From assembly GCA_943788835.1 (NCBI GenBank), contig CALSRU010000010.1, forward strand, positions 1 through 64,000: 64,000 bases of DNA, given 5' to 3'. Positions within the stretch are counted from its first letter, which is position 1. Each line of letters opens with the position of its first letter. The translations under genes and the position numbers were made by a program. The notes under the pieces are model-generated. The model did no database searches and was not told the DNA's origin. It saw only the letters and a program-made list of their open reading frames with translations. The DNA is from an uncultured Pseudomonadales bacterium (GTDB lineage: Bacteria; Pseudomonadota; Gammaproteobacteria; Pseudomonadales; UBA7434). Positions 1 to 8,986 of the stretch are shown in pieces.

Positions 1-286
1 GCAAAGTCGCACCCAAAGCACAGGTAAAGGACGATACAATCAAAAGCGTGTGTACCAACAAATGTGTAATCGGTCTTACCTAATTTATCGTCAGCATAAG
101 CTCTGACAGCATGGGCCAATCTCGCATCTCGCATGATCAACAATGCGAGCTGTATTTTGAACCGCGAGTCAGCCCCTAAGCGTAAAGAAGAACGGGCGAA
201 TGGGCGCGATGCTCGCTCACTGATTGCTTATCATTTTGTTAAAAATTTAATAGCTAATTCACTACTTTCCTCAGAGGTAACTTATT
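1..286. other. window edge and leader of the acyl-CoA dehydrogenase gene
   Basis: No gene can be assigned securely. A minus-strand frame stays open from about position 135 (an ATG) to the left edge, and a short plus-strand frame in the third phase runs from the edge to a stop near 83. Either could be the end of a gene cut by the window. The last 60 bases are AT-rich and carry a GAGGT-like ribosome binding site just before the GTG start at 287. Confidence 0.3.
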
Positions 287-2092
287 GTGGCGGCACCTTT
301 ACTTAATCAACGTGACTTAGATTTCATGCTGTACGAATTATTTAATGTGGAAGCGATGATTGAGCGTGAACGCTATGCCGACCATAGCCGCGAAACATTT
401 AATGCGGCCATTGAAACAAGTCGCACCGTTGCCGAAAAATATTTTTTACCCATTCGACAAAAAGTCGATACGAATCAGCCGACTTTTGATGGGAAAAATG
501 TGCACATGATTCCCGAAATCAAACAGGCACTCGATGCGGTTGTCGCCGCAGGTTTAGGGTCACCTCGGGCAAACTACGAATTGGGGGGCATGCAGTTACC
601 CTCTCTCGTCGCCGCTGTATGCGACGGTTGGCTTAGCGCCGCAGCCAGCACTACGATTGGTTACATTGGGCTTACCAATGCCAACGCTAATTTAATTGAC
701 GCCCATGGCACCGAGGACCAAAAGCGCCAGTGGGTAGCGCCCATGCGAAGCGGCCGCTTTGCCGGCACTATGGCCATGAGTGAACCCGCTGCAGGCTCAA
801 GCCTGGCCGATATAACCACCACAGCGGTAGCCTCTGACGATGGAAACTATCGAGTTAGCGGCAACAAAATATGGATTTCGGGCGGCGACCACGAACTCAA
901 CGAGAATATCGTTCATTTGGTTCTTGCTCGCATCAAAGGTGCTCCGAAAGGAGTAAAAGGTATTTCGCTGTTTATCGTGCCCAAGTTTTTAGTCAATGAG
1001 GACGGCAGCATCGGCGAAAGCAACGAGGTCGCGCTGGCCGGCTTGTTCCACAAAATGGGTGGCCGCGGTCAAACCTCATGTGCACTTAATTTCGGTGAGC
1101 AAGAGGGCTCAGTGGGCTATTTAGTGGGTGAGGAAAACCGCGGCTTAAGTTATATGTTTCATATGATGAACGAAGCGCGCATCATGGTAGGCAGTGGAGC
1201 TGCATTGATGGCATTGGCCGGTTATCAGTATTCCCTAGACTATGCCAAAGAGCGCCCACAAGGCCGCTTGCCCTCCAATAAAGATCCACTATCGCCCCCC
1301 GTTAATATTATTGAGCATGCCGATGTACGGCGCATGCTGCTTGCCCAAAAGGCCTATGCTGAAGGCGCCTATGCACTGTGCCTGCTAGGCACCAAACTCA
1401 ACGATGATGAGCATACCGCCCCTACCGAAGAAGAACGCAAGCAGGCACATCTTCTGCTGGATTTTCTCACCCCCATTATCAAAAGCTGGCCTTCAGAATA
1501 TGGACCAAAAGCTAACTACATGGCTATTCAAGTGCTGGGTGGCTCAGGCTATGTGAATGAGCACCCAGTTGAAATGATGTATCGTGATAATCGACTCAAC
1601 CCTATTCACGAAGGCACCACTGGCATTCAATCGTTAGATTTATTAGCGCGCAAAGTTCCGCACAACGGATTAGCCGGTTATATGGCTTGTTTAGCCGCTA
1701 TCGAATCCACCATTGCCGAGGCAAAGCAGTCAACCGCGCTCTACCAGTATGCCGAAGAACTTGAAACAGCAGTTGCCACGCTAAAACAGGTCACCGAATT
1801 TTTACTGGGCTCGATGCTCGAAAAAAATATTGATTTGGTCTTGGCCAATTCAGTGAAGTACCTCGATCTGTTTGGCAATGTTGTTATCGCCTGGATCTGG
1901 CTAATGCAAGGAGTGGTGGCGGCGCGCGCAATCGAACAAGACCCACATACCGATGACGAAAAATTTTATAACGGTAAGCTACAGGCCATGCGCTATTTCT
2001 TTCGTTATGAATTGCCTGACATCAACACATGGGCAAAGCTACTGCTAACCCTTGATGACACATGCTACGCGATGGATAAAAGCTGGTATTAG
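287..2092 (+). CDS. acyl-CoA dehydrogenase, long DmdC/FadE-like type
   Basis: A flavoprotein expected to oxidise an acyl-CoA thioester to the 2-enoyl-CoA, passing electrons to ETF in the cytoplasm. At 601 residues it has the long architecture with an extra C-terminal helical domain, as in 3-methylmercaptopropionyl-CoA dehydrogenase (DmdC) and related enzymes. The FAD/substrate motif MAMSEPAAGSS lies near residues 162-172, and the HEGTTGIQSL block at 441-450 supplies the probable catalytic glutamate (E442). The GTG start at 287 is preceded by AGAGGT. It stands alone, with a convergent Nudix gene 33 bp downstream. The substrate cannot be told from sequence; methylmercaptopropionyl-CoA and medium- or long-chain acyl-CoA are all possible. 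Confidence 0.9.
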   Translation: MAAPLLNQRDLDFMLYELFNVEAMIERERYADHSRETFNAAIETSRTVAEKYFLPIRQKVDTNQPTFDGKNVHMIPEIKQALDAVVAAGLGSPRANYELGGMQLPSLVAAVCDGWLSAAASTTIGYIGLTNANANLIDAHGTEDQKRQWVAPMRSGRFAGTMAMSEPAAGSSLADITTTAVASDDGNYRVSGNKIWISGGDHELNENIVHLVLARIKGAPKGVKGISLFIVPKFLVNEDGSIGESNEVALAGLFHKMGGRGQTSCALNFGEQEGSVGYLVGEENRGLSYMFHMMNEARIMVGSGAALMALAGYQYSLDYAKERPQGRLPSNKDPLSPPVNIIEHADVRRMLLAQKAYAEGAYALCLLGTKLNDDEHTAPTEEERKQAHLLLDFLTPIIKSWPSEYGPKANYMAIQVLGGSGYVNEHPVEMMYRDNRLNPIHEGTTGIQSLDLLARKVPHNGLAGYMACLAAIESTIAEAKQSTALYQYAEELETAVATLKQVTEFLLGSMLEKNIDLVLANSVKYLDLFGNVVIAWIWLMQGVVAARAIEQDPHTDDEKFYNGKLQAMRYFFRYELPDINTWAKLLLTLDDTCYAMDKSWY

Positions 2093-2125
2093 AACTGCTG
2101 CCCCTGAATGCACTGCTTTGGCAGG

Positions 2126-2860
2126 CTAATTAGTTTCTAGTACAGCTTTGCCATGTTTAAAGTGCACGAAAGGACCATAGTCTGCCGGTGTGTGCCCATC
2201 TCGCAGCCGGCGTTCAACTTCATCGAGCACTAGCCGAGTGATTTGGGGCAACTCCAGCATCCGAGCATCATCAATAGAAACCCAGTGTAACTCGAGCAGC
2301 TCTCCCGAACCCTTTAGCTGACCCTGCACATCACCTTGTATAAGCCCAGCGTCACACATAAAAAAACGGGTATCAAAGCGCCGCCCACGATAGGGTGGCG
2401 TAATTGCTCGGGCAATATAGTGCAAGGTGTCTAAACGAGGGTTGACATTATATTGAAGAAATTCACGCCAAGAGGTTGACCGAGTTTTCAAAGTAGGACT
2501 ATCGGGCTCACCGAGCAGCAACCCCGTTTCTTCAAAAGTTTCGCGAATGGCCGCCATTGCTAGCGCCCGCGCACGCACTACCGAACAGGCAGTAGCTAAA
2601 CGCTTGTGGACATCTGGATGTAAATCTAAAGGCGGCTGCAAACGACTATCACCGGGGTCCACTCGCCCGCCAGGAAAAACAAATTTGTTAGGCATAAACT
2701 TGTGGCTAGCTGCACGCTTGCCCATTAAAATTCGCGGCTGCGACGCGTCATGTCTCACCAGAATAAGTGTGGCAGCATCTTTAGGCCGCACGGCCCTACC
2801 CTGCGCGCGAGTTTCAGTGTTTTTTATAGACCTAGGGTCATAAGGGTCTTTAATTACCAT
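2126..2860 (-). CDS. Nudix hydrolase
   Basis: A 244-residue Nudix-fold hydrolase. The helix part of the Nudix box is clear as REtFEETGLLLG, preceded by the FPGGRVDPGD segment. The two halves are separated by an unusually long insertion of about 40 residues, as in the NUDT7/NUDT19 coenzyme A diphosphatase-like branch. A role in trimming CoA or acyl-CoA would suit the neighbouring acyl-CoA dehydrogenase, but that is inference. The gene converges on the dehydrogenase and diverges from the HMG-CoA reductase gene, with about 130 bp between the two start codons for their promoters. Confidence 0.8.
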   Translation of the reverse strand: MVIKDPYDPRSIKNTETRAQGRAVRPKDAATLILVRHDASQPRILMGKRAASHKFMPNKFVFPGGRVDPGDSRLQPPLDLHPDVHKRLATACSVVRARALAMAAIRETFEETGLLLGEPDSPTLKTRSTSWREFLQYNVNPRLDTLHYIARAITPPYRGRRFDTRFFMCDAGLIQGDVQGQLKGSGELLELHWVSIDDARMLELPQITRLVLDEVERRLRDGHTPADYGPFVHFKHGKAVLETN

Positions 2861-2988
2861 AAAGCAATCTTTTAAGATGATTCATTGAATAGTCGACAGC
2901 TTGTTGGCTGCAAGCCCCACTTTACTGTAACATTTTTGTCAGGCTATATTCGGCCTATGAATTATATTGCAAATCAGGACGCCCACGC

Positions 2989-4155
2989 ATGTCAAAACGT
3001 ATTCCTCGCGATAAAAGCAACGATTACAGCGAACAACTAGCACAGCAGCGGCGTACTTTTGCCACCGAGCAAACAGGGGCGTCGCTCGCACACGTGGGTA
3101 AGTACTCCATCGATCCCGCATTAACGGCGGGCAATATCGAGAACTTTACCGGTGTCGCACAAGTACCTATTGGACTTGCAGGGCCCCTGTTAGTTAATGG
3201 TGAATACGCGCAGGGCGAGTTTTATGTACCTATGGCGACCACCGAGGGCACGTTAGTCGCCAGCTACAACCGTGGCATGCGCCTGCTGCATGAAGCCGGC
3301 GGCGCCAAAGTCACTGTAGTCGACGATGCTATGCAGCGAGCGCCGGTATTTATTTTTGACGACGCGCGACAAGCCAGGGATTTTGGCCAATGGGTTGAAG
3401 ATAACTTCGAGCAACTACAAGCCGTTGCTCAAACCACCACCAGCTCGGGCAAGCTACGCAACATCCAACAATTCGCCGCTGCAAAAATGCGTTACTTGCG
3501 CTTTAACTACACAACTGGCGATGCAGCGGGACAAAACATGGTGGGCAAAGCCACCTTTGTGGTGTGCGAATGGATTATGCAACACTACCCGGGTATTCAA
3601 CGCTACATGCTGTCGGGCGCGATGGACACTGACAAAAAGCACTCGCAGATAAATACTCTACACACTAGGGGTAAGCGCGTGATTGCCGAAGTGATTCTGC
3701 CTAGTGCTCTTATTGAGAAAGTTATGCGCTTGCCGGCAGAGGCGCTTTTTAAGGCGCGAGCTATCAGTCAGGTAGGCAGCTTTATGGCCGGCTCTATTAA
3801 TACGGGCGCGCACTCAGCTAATGGCATCACCGCCACGTTTATTGCAACCGGGCAAGATGTGGCTAACGTTGCCGAATCATCAGCAGCTGTCACTTATGCC
3901 GAAATAGATGCCGACAGCAACTATTATTTTTCAATCACGATACCCTCGCTTATTGTAGCTACTTATGGCGGCGGCACTGGCTTGCCTACCCAGCAAGAAT
4001 GTTTAAACTTATTAGGCTGTAACGGTAAAGACAAGGTCAATAAACTCGCCGAAATTATTGGCGCCACAGTATTGGCCGGTGAGCTATCTTTAATGAGCGC
4101 CGTCTTAGCCGGCGACTGGGTCACCAGCCACGACGCACTTGGAAGGAATCGTTAG
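2989..4155 (+). CDS. hydroxymethylglutaryl-CoA reductase, class I-like
   Basis: Predicted to reduce HMG-CoA to mevalonate with NAD(P)H. The 388-residue soluble protein has all expected catalytic landmarks: PMATTEGTLVAS with E86, TDKK with K216/K217, the dinucleotide-site aspartate in TGQDVAN (D290), and a terminal histidine (H381) in the SH motif eight residues from the end. The block GDAAGQNMV matches the GDAMGMNMV signature of HMGR. The DKK motif and ENxxG/PIGLAGPL pattern fit class I better than the Pseudomonas mevalonii class II enzyme. There is no N-terminal membrane domain. No other mevalonate-pathway gene is nearby, so whether it feeds isoprenoid synthesis or mevalonate use is open. 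Most gammaproteobacteria use the MEP pathway instead. Confidence 0.9.
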   Translation: MSKRIPRDKSNDYSEQLAQQRRTFATEQTGASLAHVGKYSIDPALTAGNIENFTGVAQVPIGLAGPLLVNGEYAQGEFYVPMATTEGTLVASYNRGMRLLHEAGGAKVTVVDDAMQRAPVFIFDDARQARDFGQWVEDNFEQLQAVAQTTTSSGKLRNIQQFAAAKMRYLRFNYTTGDAAGQNMVGKATFVVCEWIMQHYPGIQRYMLSGAMDTDKKHSQINTLHTRGKRVIAEVILPSALIEKVMRLPAEALFKARAISQVGSFMAGSINTGAHSANGITATFIATGQDVANVAESSAAVTYAEIDADSNYYFSITIPSLIVATYGGGTGLPTQQECLNLLGCNGKDKVNKLAEIIGATVLAGELSLMSAVLAGDWVTSHDALGRNR

Positions 4156-4270
4156 AGTCTTACACTGCGTTTTATGTATTTATTTTTCAAACGACTATTC
4201 GTCGCCTAGCTATTTTTCACCAAGCGATTTTCGGCTAACAAGCGCGCAACTATTAAGAGATTATTGAGCT

Positions 4271-5119
4271 ATGAGCACTCACGAGCCCTACGTACCACCC
4301 AAAGTCTGGACTTGGAATACTGAAAACGGTGGTCGATTTGCCGACATCAATCGACCTACCGCCGGCGCGGTGCAAGAAAAACCGCTGCCGGTAGGCGAGC
4401 ATCCGTTACAGCTCTATTCGGTGGGCACACCGAATGGGGTCAAAGTGACGGTCATGCTCGAAGAGCTCTTAGCGCTCGGCCATAAGGGCGCTGAATACGA
4501 CGCCTACCTGATTAATATTATCGCTGGAGACCAATTCGGCAGCGGCTTTGTCGATATCAATCCCAATTCAAAAATTCCTGCTCTGCTTGACCAAAGCACC
4601 TCACCGGGCACTCGAGTTTTTGAGTCGGGCGCCATTTTGGTTTATTTGGCTGAAAAATTTGATGCGTTTTTGCCCACTGAACCAGCTGCCCGCGCCGAAT
4701 GTATGTCATGGTTATTTTGGCAAATGGGTAGCGCGCCTTTTCTAGGCGGGGGCTTTGGCCACTTTTATGCCTATGCACCAGAAAAACTCGAGTACCCCAT
4801 CGATCGCTTTGCTATGGAAGTGAAGCGCCAGCTAGATGTATTAAATAATAATTTAGCCAATCGCCAGTTTTTATGCGGCAGTGACTACACCGTTGCCGAC
4901 ATGGCCAACTACGCTTGGTACGGTACGCTCGTCATTAATGACCTCTACAATGCACAAGAATTTCTGGACGTTGCCTCCTATACTCATGTGGCACGCTGGG
5001 CCAATGAAATACAGGCTCGCCCGGCAGTTCAGCGCGGGCGGCGTGTTAATCGAGTGTGGGGGCCAGAAGATGAGCAAGTGCGCGAGCGCCACAGTGCCAG
5101 TGATATTACGGAGATCTAG
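4271..5119 (+). CDS. yghU: YghU-like glutathione S-transferase family protein
   Basis: A 282-residue GST-fold protein of the YghU (disulfide-bond oxidoreductase) type. The long N-terminal extension ending before HPLQLYSVGTPNGVK, the thioredoxin-like segment with INPNSKIPALLD, and the C-terminal helical domain with GSDYTVADMANY all match that family. YghU acts in the cytoplasm and binds two glutathione molecules with disulfide reductase activity. The start is at the first ATG, about 115 bp after the HMGR stop. It appears to be a single-gene unit. Confidence 0.85.
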   Translation: MSTHEPYVPPKVWTWNTENGGRFADINRPTAGAVQEKPLPVGEHPLQLYSVGTPNGVKVTVMLEELLALGHKGAEYDAYLINIIAGDQFGSGFVDINPNSKIPALLDQSTSPGTRVFESGAILVYLAEKFDAFLPTEPAARAECMSWLFWQMGSAPFLGGGFGHFYAYAPEKLEYPIDRFAMEVKRQLDVLNNNLANRQFLCGSDYTVADMANYAWYGTLVINDLYNAQEFLDVASYTHVARWANEIQARPAVQRGRRVNRVWGPEDEQVRERHSASDITEI

Positions 5120-5295
5120 CCACTGATTTTGGCGCTTGGATCCAAAAAACGAGAGCCAACCTGGTTAGCAATAGCCTAGCGCGATAGAGAATATCCATAG
5201 TGGGTAATCCATTACCTGCATTGTCAGCGTAACAACCTTTATAATTGGCCTCATTTACTGGCTAAGCGCCATCCAAAGGCCATATTCAAAGAGCT

Positions 5296-5466
5296 ATGAA
5301 AATGAAACCCGACACCTCAAAATCGCCTGATGCACTCCATAAAAGCAATAGCACGCGGCTACCCTGCAGAGGGTGTACGCACGACTGCCCCAACTATGCG
5401 CTCTGCGATGGCAAGCTTTGGCAACAAAAACCGACTCCAATACCTGCTCCTAGCCAGCAACACTAG
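5296..5466 (+). CDS. small cysteine-rich protein, 56 aa
   Basis: A short frame lying 56 bp before the SDR gene. The 56-residue product has a polar, lysine-rich start, then a compact block with four cysteines, CRGCTHDCPNYALCDGKLW, and a proline-rich tail. The CxxC-x3-C-x5-C spacing suggests a zinc- or iron-binding knuckle. A different-phase frame of 62 codons overlaps it (5330-5518), but this one has the convincing composition and an AGAGCT-like site before its ATG. I do not recognise a named family. Function unknown. Confidence 0.5.
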   Translation: MKMKPDTSKSPDALHKSNSTRLPCRGCTHDCPNYALCDGKLWQQKPTPIPAPSQQH

Positions 5467-5522
5467 CCTATCTCAGTGCGCCAACACTCCGCGCCAGTCC
5501 CGTAAAAGGCATCGATAACATC

Positions 5523-6224
5523 ATGACCGACATTGCTAAAAAAAATGCTCTAGTTATCGGAAGCAATGGCACTATTGGCAAGGCGATTACCACAGAGCTG
5601 GCCGATGATTTCAATGTCTTTACACTCTCGCAAACCGATACCGACTACTCCAGTGAAAGTCTCGCTCAACACCAAGCAAAGTTCGCTGCACACGGCTCCT
5701 TTCATCGAATTGTCTGTTGCATTGGCGTATTGCACAACGAAGCGTTACGGCCTGAAAAAAGTCTCACGCAAATTGACGCCGACAAACTTGCCGCCTATTT
5801 TCGCATCAACAGTATTTTACCCATGCTCTGCTTACAGTCTTTTATCCCACTACTCGCCAAATCTGACCCAGCACAGCCTGATAAAAATGCTGTATTTGCT
5901 TGCCTTAGCGCCATGGTCGGCAGCATTGAAGAAAATCAATTAGGTGGCTGGTATGGCTACCGAAGCTCGAAAGCTGCGCTCAACATGCTCATTAAAACCA
6001 CGGCTATTGAAGTAGCCCGCAAAAACAAAAACGCAGTAATTGCAGCAATCCATCCCGGCACTACCATTGGCAACTTATCAGACCCATTTAAAAAGAACAT
6101 AAACAAACTAAAATATTACTCCCCCGACTGCTCAGCAAAAAGAATTTGCGATGTCATGGAAAACCTAACCGAAAAACAAAGTGGCGATTTTTTTAATTGG
6201 GACGGTAGTCGCATTGCATGGTAA
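5523..6224 (+). CDS. short-chain dehydrogenase/reductase
   Basis: A 233-residue Rossmann-fold oxidoreductase of the short C-factor-like SDR group. The nucleotide-binding motif reads VIGSNGTIGKA near the N-terminus and the active-site pair is YGYRSSK (YxxxK), preceded by a serine-containing CLSAMVGS segment. The substrate is unknown. Its stop codon lies inside the first unit of a 16-bp triple tandem repeat that also creates the start region of the next frame, so the boundary between this gene and the MOSC gene has been remodelled. Confidence 0.8.
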   Translation: MTDIAKKNALVIGSNGTIGKAITTELADDFNVFTLSQTDTDYSSESLAQHQAKFAAHGSFHRIVCCIGVLHNEALRPEKSLTQIDADKLAAYFRINSILPMLCLQSFIPLLAKSDPAQPDKNAVFACLSAMVGSIEENQLGGWYGYRSSKAALNMLIKTTAIEVARKNKNAVIAAIHPGTTIGNLSDPFKKNINKLKYYSPDCSAKRICDVMENLTEKQSGDFFNWDGSRIAW

Positions 6225-6258
6225 GAGCATTGCATGGTAAGAGCATTGCATGGCAAGA
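6211..6258 (+). repeat. 16-bp tandem repeat, three copies
   Basis: The unit GCATTGCATGGTAAGA occurs at 6211-6226 and 6227-6242 exactly, and at 6243-6258 with one T-to-C change. The first copy holds the last codons and TAA stop of the SDR gene; the later copies add in-frame ATG codons to the frame of the MOSC gene. It looks like a slipped-strand expansion. Confidence 0.95.
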
Positions 6259-6328
6259 ACACTGTCTGAAAGATATATTCAGTAGACATAAGAAAAAGAG
6301 CAGTGCATTAACTACAGGCTTTAATTCA

Positions 6329-6799
6329 GTGGGAAAGATCCTTAATATCTATATCGCGCACAGTGGCGGCTCAATAATGCAAAGCATTGAAACCGCTGAT
6401 TTGCATGCAAGCAAAGGTATACGAGGAGATAGATATTTTAGCGAGCACGGCTATCACACGAAAAAAAACGGTCGATTAGTCAGCAAAGCCATCACCTTGA
6501 TTGAGTCGGAAGAAATTGACCATTTCAACCGAACTCATGGATTTAACTTCCATTACGCCGACTTCCGCCGCAACATCATCACTCAAGGCATTCGGCTTAA
6601 TCAATTTGAAGGTGAAGATTTTATGCTGGGTGATATCCGCTTGCGCGGCGTAGAGCTTTGCGAGCCTTGCGCCCATTTAGCCAACCTGTTAGCACCCGAG
6701 GCTCTCTCTAAAATGGTTCACCGCGCAGGTCTGCGTGCGCACGTCATCGATAGCGGAAGAGTTACTTGCGGGCAAACTGTATCGGGACTCGCAGGCTAA
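6329..6799 (+). CDS. MOSC domain protein
   Basis: A MOSC-domain protein (molybdenum cofactor sulfurase C-terminal type), a fold linked to sulfur carriage or molybdopterin-dependent detoxification. Visible features are the GKILNIYIA start, the GIRGDRY motif, the RRNIITQGI segment and the invariant cysteine in ELCEPCAHL. The open frame begins at 6218, but its first 37 residues are partly encoded by the 16-bp tandem repeats and look unlike a MOSC N-terminus. A GTG at 6329, with CAGG about 10 bases before it, gives the expected start and a product of about 156 residues. The first-ATG version (193 aa) is the alternative. Confidence 0.75.
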   Translation: MGKILNIYIAHSGGSIMQSIETADLHASKGIRGDRYFSEHGYHTKKNGRLVSKAITLIESEEIDHFNRTHGFNFHYADFRRNIITQGIRLNQFEGEDFMLGDIRLRGVELCEPCAHLANLLAPEALSKMVHRAGLRAHVIDSGRVTCGQTVSGLAG

Positions 6800-6843
6800 T
6801 CGAGCGGAAAGAATCAGCGCCATCGGCAAGGTTTTTGCCGTGG

Positions 6844-7689
6844 CTAGTCTTGCCAATACTCGTGCTTAACCCAGTCTACTTCCATCGTCCAAGAGGGAAC
6901 GGTCATCGGCGAGGCATTAATTTTGGCGAAATTCAGCACCGCAAATAAAGGCTCAGGAAACTTGTCGCCCTCTCTGGCATTGCGATAGATCTCTACACCA
7001 TCGAGGCGAAACACTAGGTCGCTGCCAACCCACTCTACCGCGTACTCATGGTAGTCGGCCAATTTAGCCGCCTGTACTAGCATTAACTCCTGCCAGTCTC
7101 CACCGCCACAGTGCCCCAAGCTTTTAATCGCACGCGCAGCATAGTGATCGGGACCACCATCGCTGTGATGCTCGAAAATATCAATCTCACCAGAACCCGT
7201 CATCGGCCAGCAAACGGTTTCGTCTGCTTCCTCAACCGGCGGTTCATTATTTAACGCACCCAATAACCACCAAGCGGGAAACATACCGGGCTGGCCACTA
7301 GCTTCAACTTTAAGTCGGGCCGTCCATCTGCCCTTGACAAACTCCTGACGGTTTTTCGACGCTATGCGACCGGCAATATATTGTGTGTCGGGATGCTGCT
7401 TGCCAAATTTATTCAAATTGTCACAGGGGCGCTTCTCTCCTAAGTCGATAACGCGAATTTTAAGCGTGCCATTGCTCACTTCGCGTGTGTTGTGCTCGTT
7501 ATCGCGCACGTAACAGTGGTCTTCATCGTTGACCCAGAGGATTTGATCTTGCCAGTTAGCCGTATTGAAAGTTTCAAAATCATCAAAAAAGTCTACCGTC
7601 CATCCCGCAGACTGAGGTTGCTTGAGTGTGGTGTCGGCACACGCCAACAGAAGCGGTGTCAATGCGGCAGCAATCCAAATTTTAATCAC
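6844..7689 (-). CDS. GH16-family glycoside hydrolase lipoprotein
   Basis: A secreted lipoprotein with a GH16 beta-glucanase/laminarinase-like fold. The catalytic signature GEIDIFEHH (two glutamates flanking the aspartate) is intact near residues 167-175. The N-terminus is a lipoprotein signal ending in LLLAC. The first ATG (7716) would add nine residues, but a GTG at 7689 has AGAGGG placed at the right distance and gives a normal signal peptide, so I use it. Likely acts on a beta-1,3- or mixed-linked glucan at the cell surface. A cysteine-bearing insert precedes the active site. Expressed on its own, opposite to the MOSC gene. Confidence 0.85.
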   Translation of the reverse strand: MIKIWIAAALTPLLLACADTTLKQPQSAGWTVDFFDDFETFNTANWQDQILWVNDEDHCYVRDNEHNTREVSNGTLKIRVIDLGEKRPCDNLNKFGKQHPDTQYIAGRIASKNRQEFVKGRWTARLKVEASGQPGMFPAWWLLGALNNEPPVEEADETVCWPMTGSGEIDIFEHHSDGGPDHYAARAIKSLGHCGGGDWQELMLVQAAKLADYHEYAVEWVGSDLVFRLDGVEIYRNAREGDKFPEPLFAVLNFAKINASPMTVPSWTMEVDWVKHEYWQD

Positions 7690-7951
7690 AACATACCCTC
7701 TTATGTAGGAGATCAATTAAACAGCTTTGCAGTTTAAAGCGTGCGGAGCAATTACAACAGTGCTTCTCCTTTTTTTTCCATCAGTGCACCCAATTTTGAG
7801 ATGAAATTTTGCCATTATCATAGGTGGTTTTAATATCTCATGCTCGCCAGTATAAAATAGCGCGTCGCTAAGCAGTCAATGTAAGCGTTGCATAAGGCTC
7901 GAGGCTTGCTTCTCGGCTCTCGATTCAACAACCTGAAAGACCTGAAAAACT

Positions 7952-8986
7952 ATGAACCCAGTTAAAACAAAACGAGTGCTTAGAGTCGCACTTATTGTCA
8001 CCTCCCTAGCCTCGCTCTACTTTGTTCCTTGGCTTTTAGTTAAGGCATGGATAATGCCGCTACCCAATACGATACAGGAACAGTTGGGTCAGGCTATTGG
8101 TCACGGATTTGATGGCGTGATTGTTTATGTAGACCAAACAGGCAAGCCGCCTAGGGCTTTTGCGGCAGGCATGCACAATCGAGAAACTCTAATTCCTGCC
8201 GACCCTCAGGCTCTTTTTAAGATTGCCAGTATCAGCAAGCTCTATGACATTGTGGCTGTCACCAAGTTGGTCAGTAATGGTCGCCTTTCTTTGGACAAAA
8301 CTATCGCCGATTACCTACCCGAGCTAGTAGGTAAAATTGAACATGCCGAGAAAATCACCTTAAGATTGATGGTCCAGCATCGAAGTGGCATTCCCAATTT
8401 TACCGACGCGCCGAATTTCTGGGCTGCCCCGACACGGAACTATGATGCCAGCCTTGCATTGATTCAAGACAAACCGGCCAACTTTAAACCCGGCCAGGAC
8501 TATGAATACAGCAATACTAATTACCTACTGATTAATAAGATAATGGATAAGACATTAGGCTACAGTAACTTTGATTTCATCCAAGAAGTGATTCTTAAAC
8601 CGCTCAATCTCAACCATACTTTCGGCTCGCTTAAAGAGGTTGATATGGATAACGTGATGAGCGGCTACCATCTCGGACATCCCTTTGATTTAAAAGCAGA
8701 CGAACATGGCATGTTAGCTACCGCCGAAGACGTGGGCACTTTCCTCAGAGCGTTGAACGATGGCTCAATTTTTGAAGAGGGAGAGCAGGCAATCTATTCC
8801 TCTATTTATGAGTATGAACATACTGGCTGGGTGCCCGGATATCAAAGCTTCGCAAAGTACCACAGAGACCTTGATGCCATTCTTATTCAGTTTTACAGCA
8901 CAACCGACGCAAGGCTATACAACTGGAATCTGTCACAAATTATTAACCATCGAATTGTCAAAATATTAAAGAAAAAGCAAGTTTGA
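7952..8986 (+). CDS. membrane-anchored serine hydrolase, beta-lactamase class C fold
   Basis: A 344-residue serine hydrolase of the class C beta-lactamase/D-alanyl-D-alanine carboxypeptidase superfamily. An N-terminal hydrophobic segment (about residues 9-30) anchors or exports it. The nucleophile motif is SISK (residues 93-96), the second motif YSN lies near residue 187, and HTGW near the C-terminus replaces the KTG box, as is common in esterase-like members. The substrate is unknown; a cell-wall peptide or an ester is possible. No RBS choice problem; the first ATG is used. Confidence 0.85.
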   Translation: MNPVKTKRVLRVALIVTSLASLYFVPWLLVKAWIMPLPNTIQEQLGQAIGHGFDGVIVYVDQTGKPPRAFAAGMHNRETLIPADPQALFKIASISKLYDIVAVTKLVSNGRLSLDKTIADYLPELVGKIEHAEKITLRLMVQHRSGIPNFTDAPNFWAAPTRNYDASLALIQDKPANFKPGQDYEYSNTNYLLINKIMDKTLGYSNFDFIQEVILKPLNLNHTFGSLKEVDMDNVMSGYHLGHPFDLKADEHGMLATAEDVGTFLRALNDGSIFEEGEQAIYSSIYEYEHTGWVPGYQSFAKYHRDLDAILIQFYSTTDARLYNWNLSQIINHRIVKILKKKQV

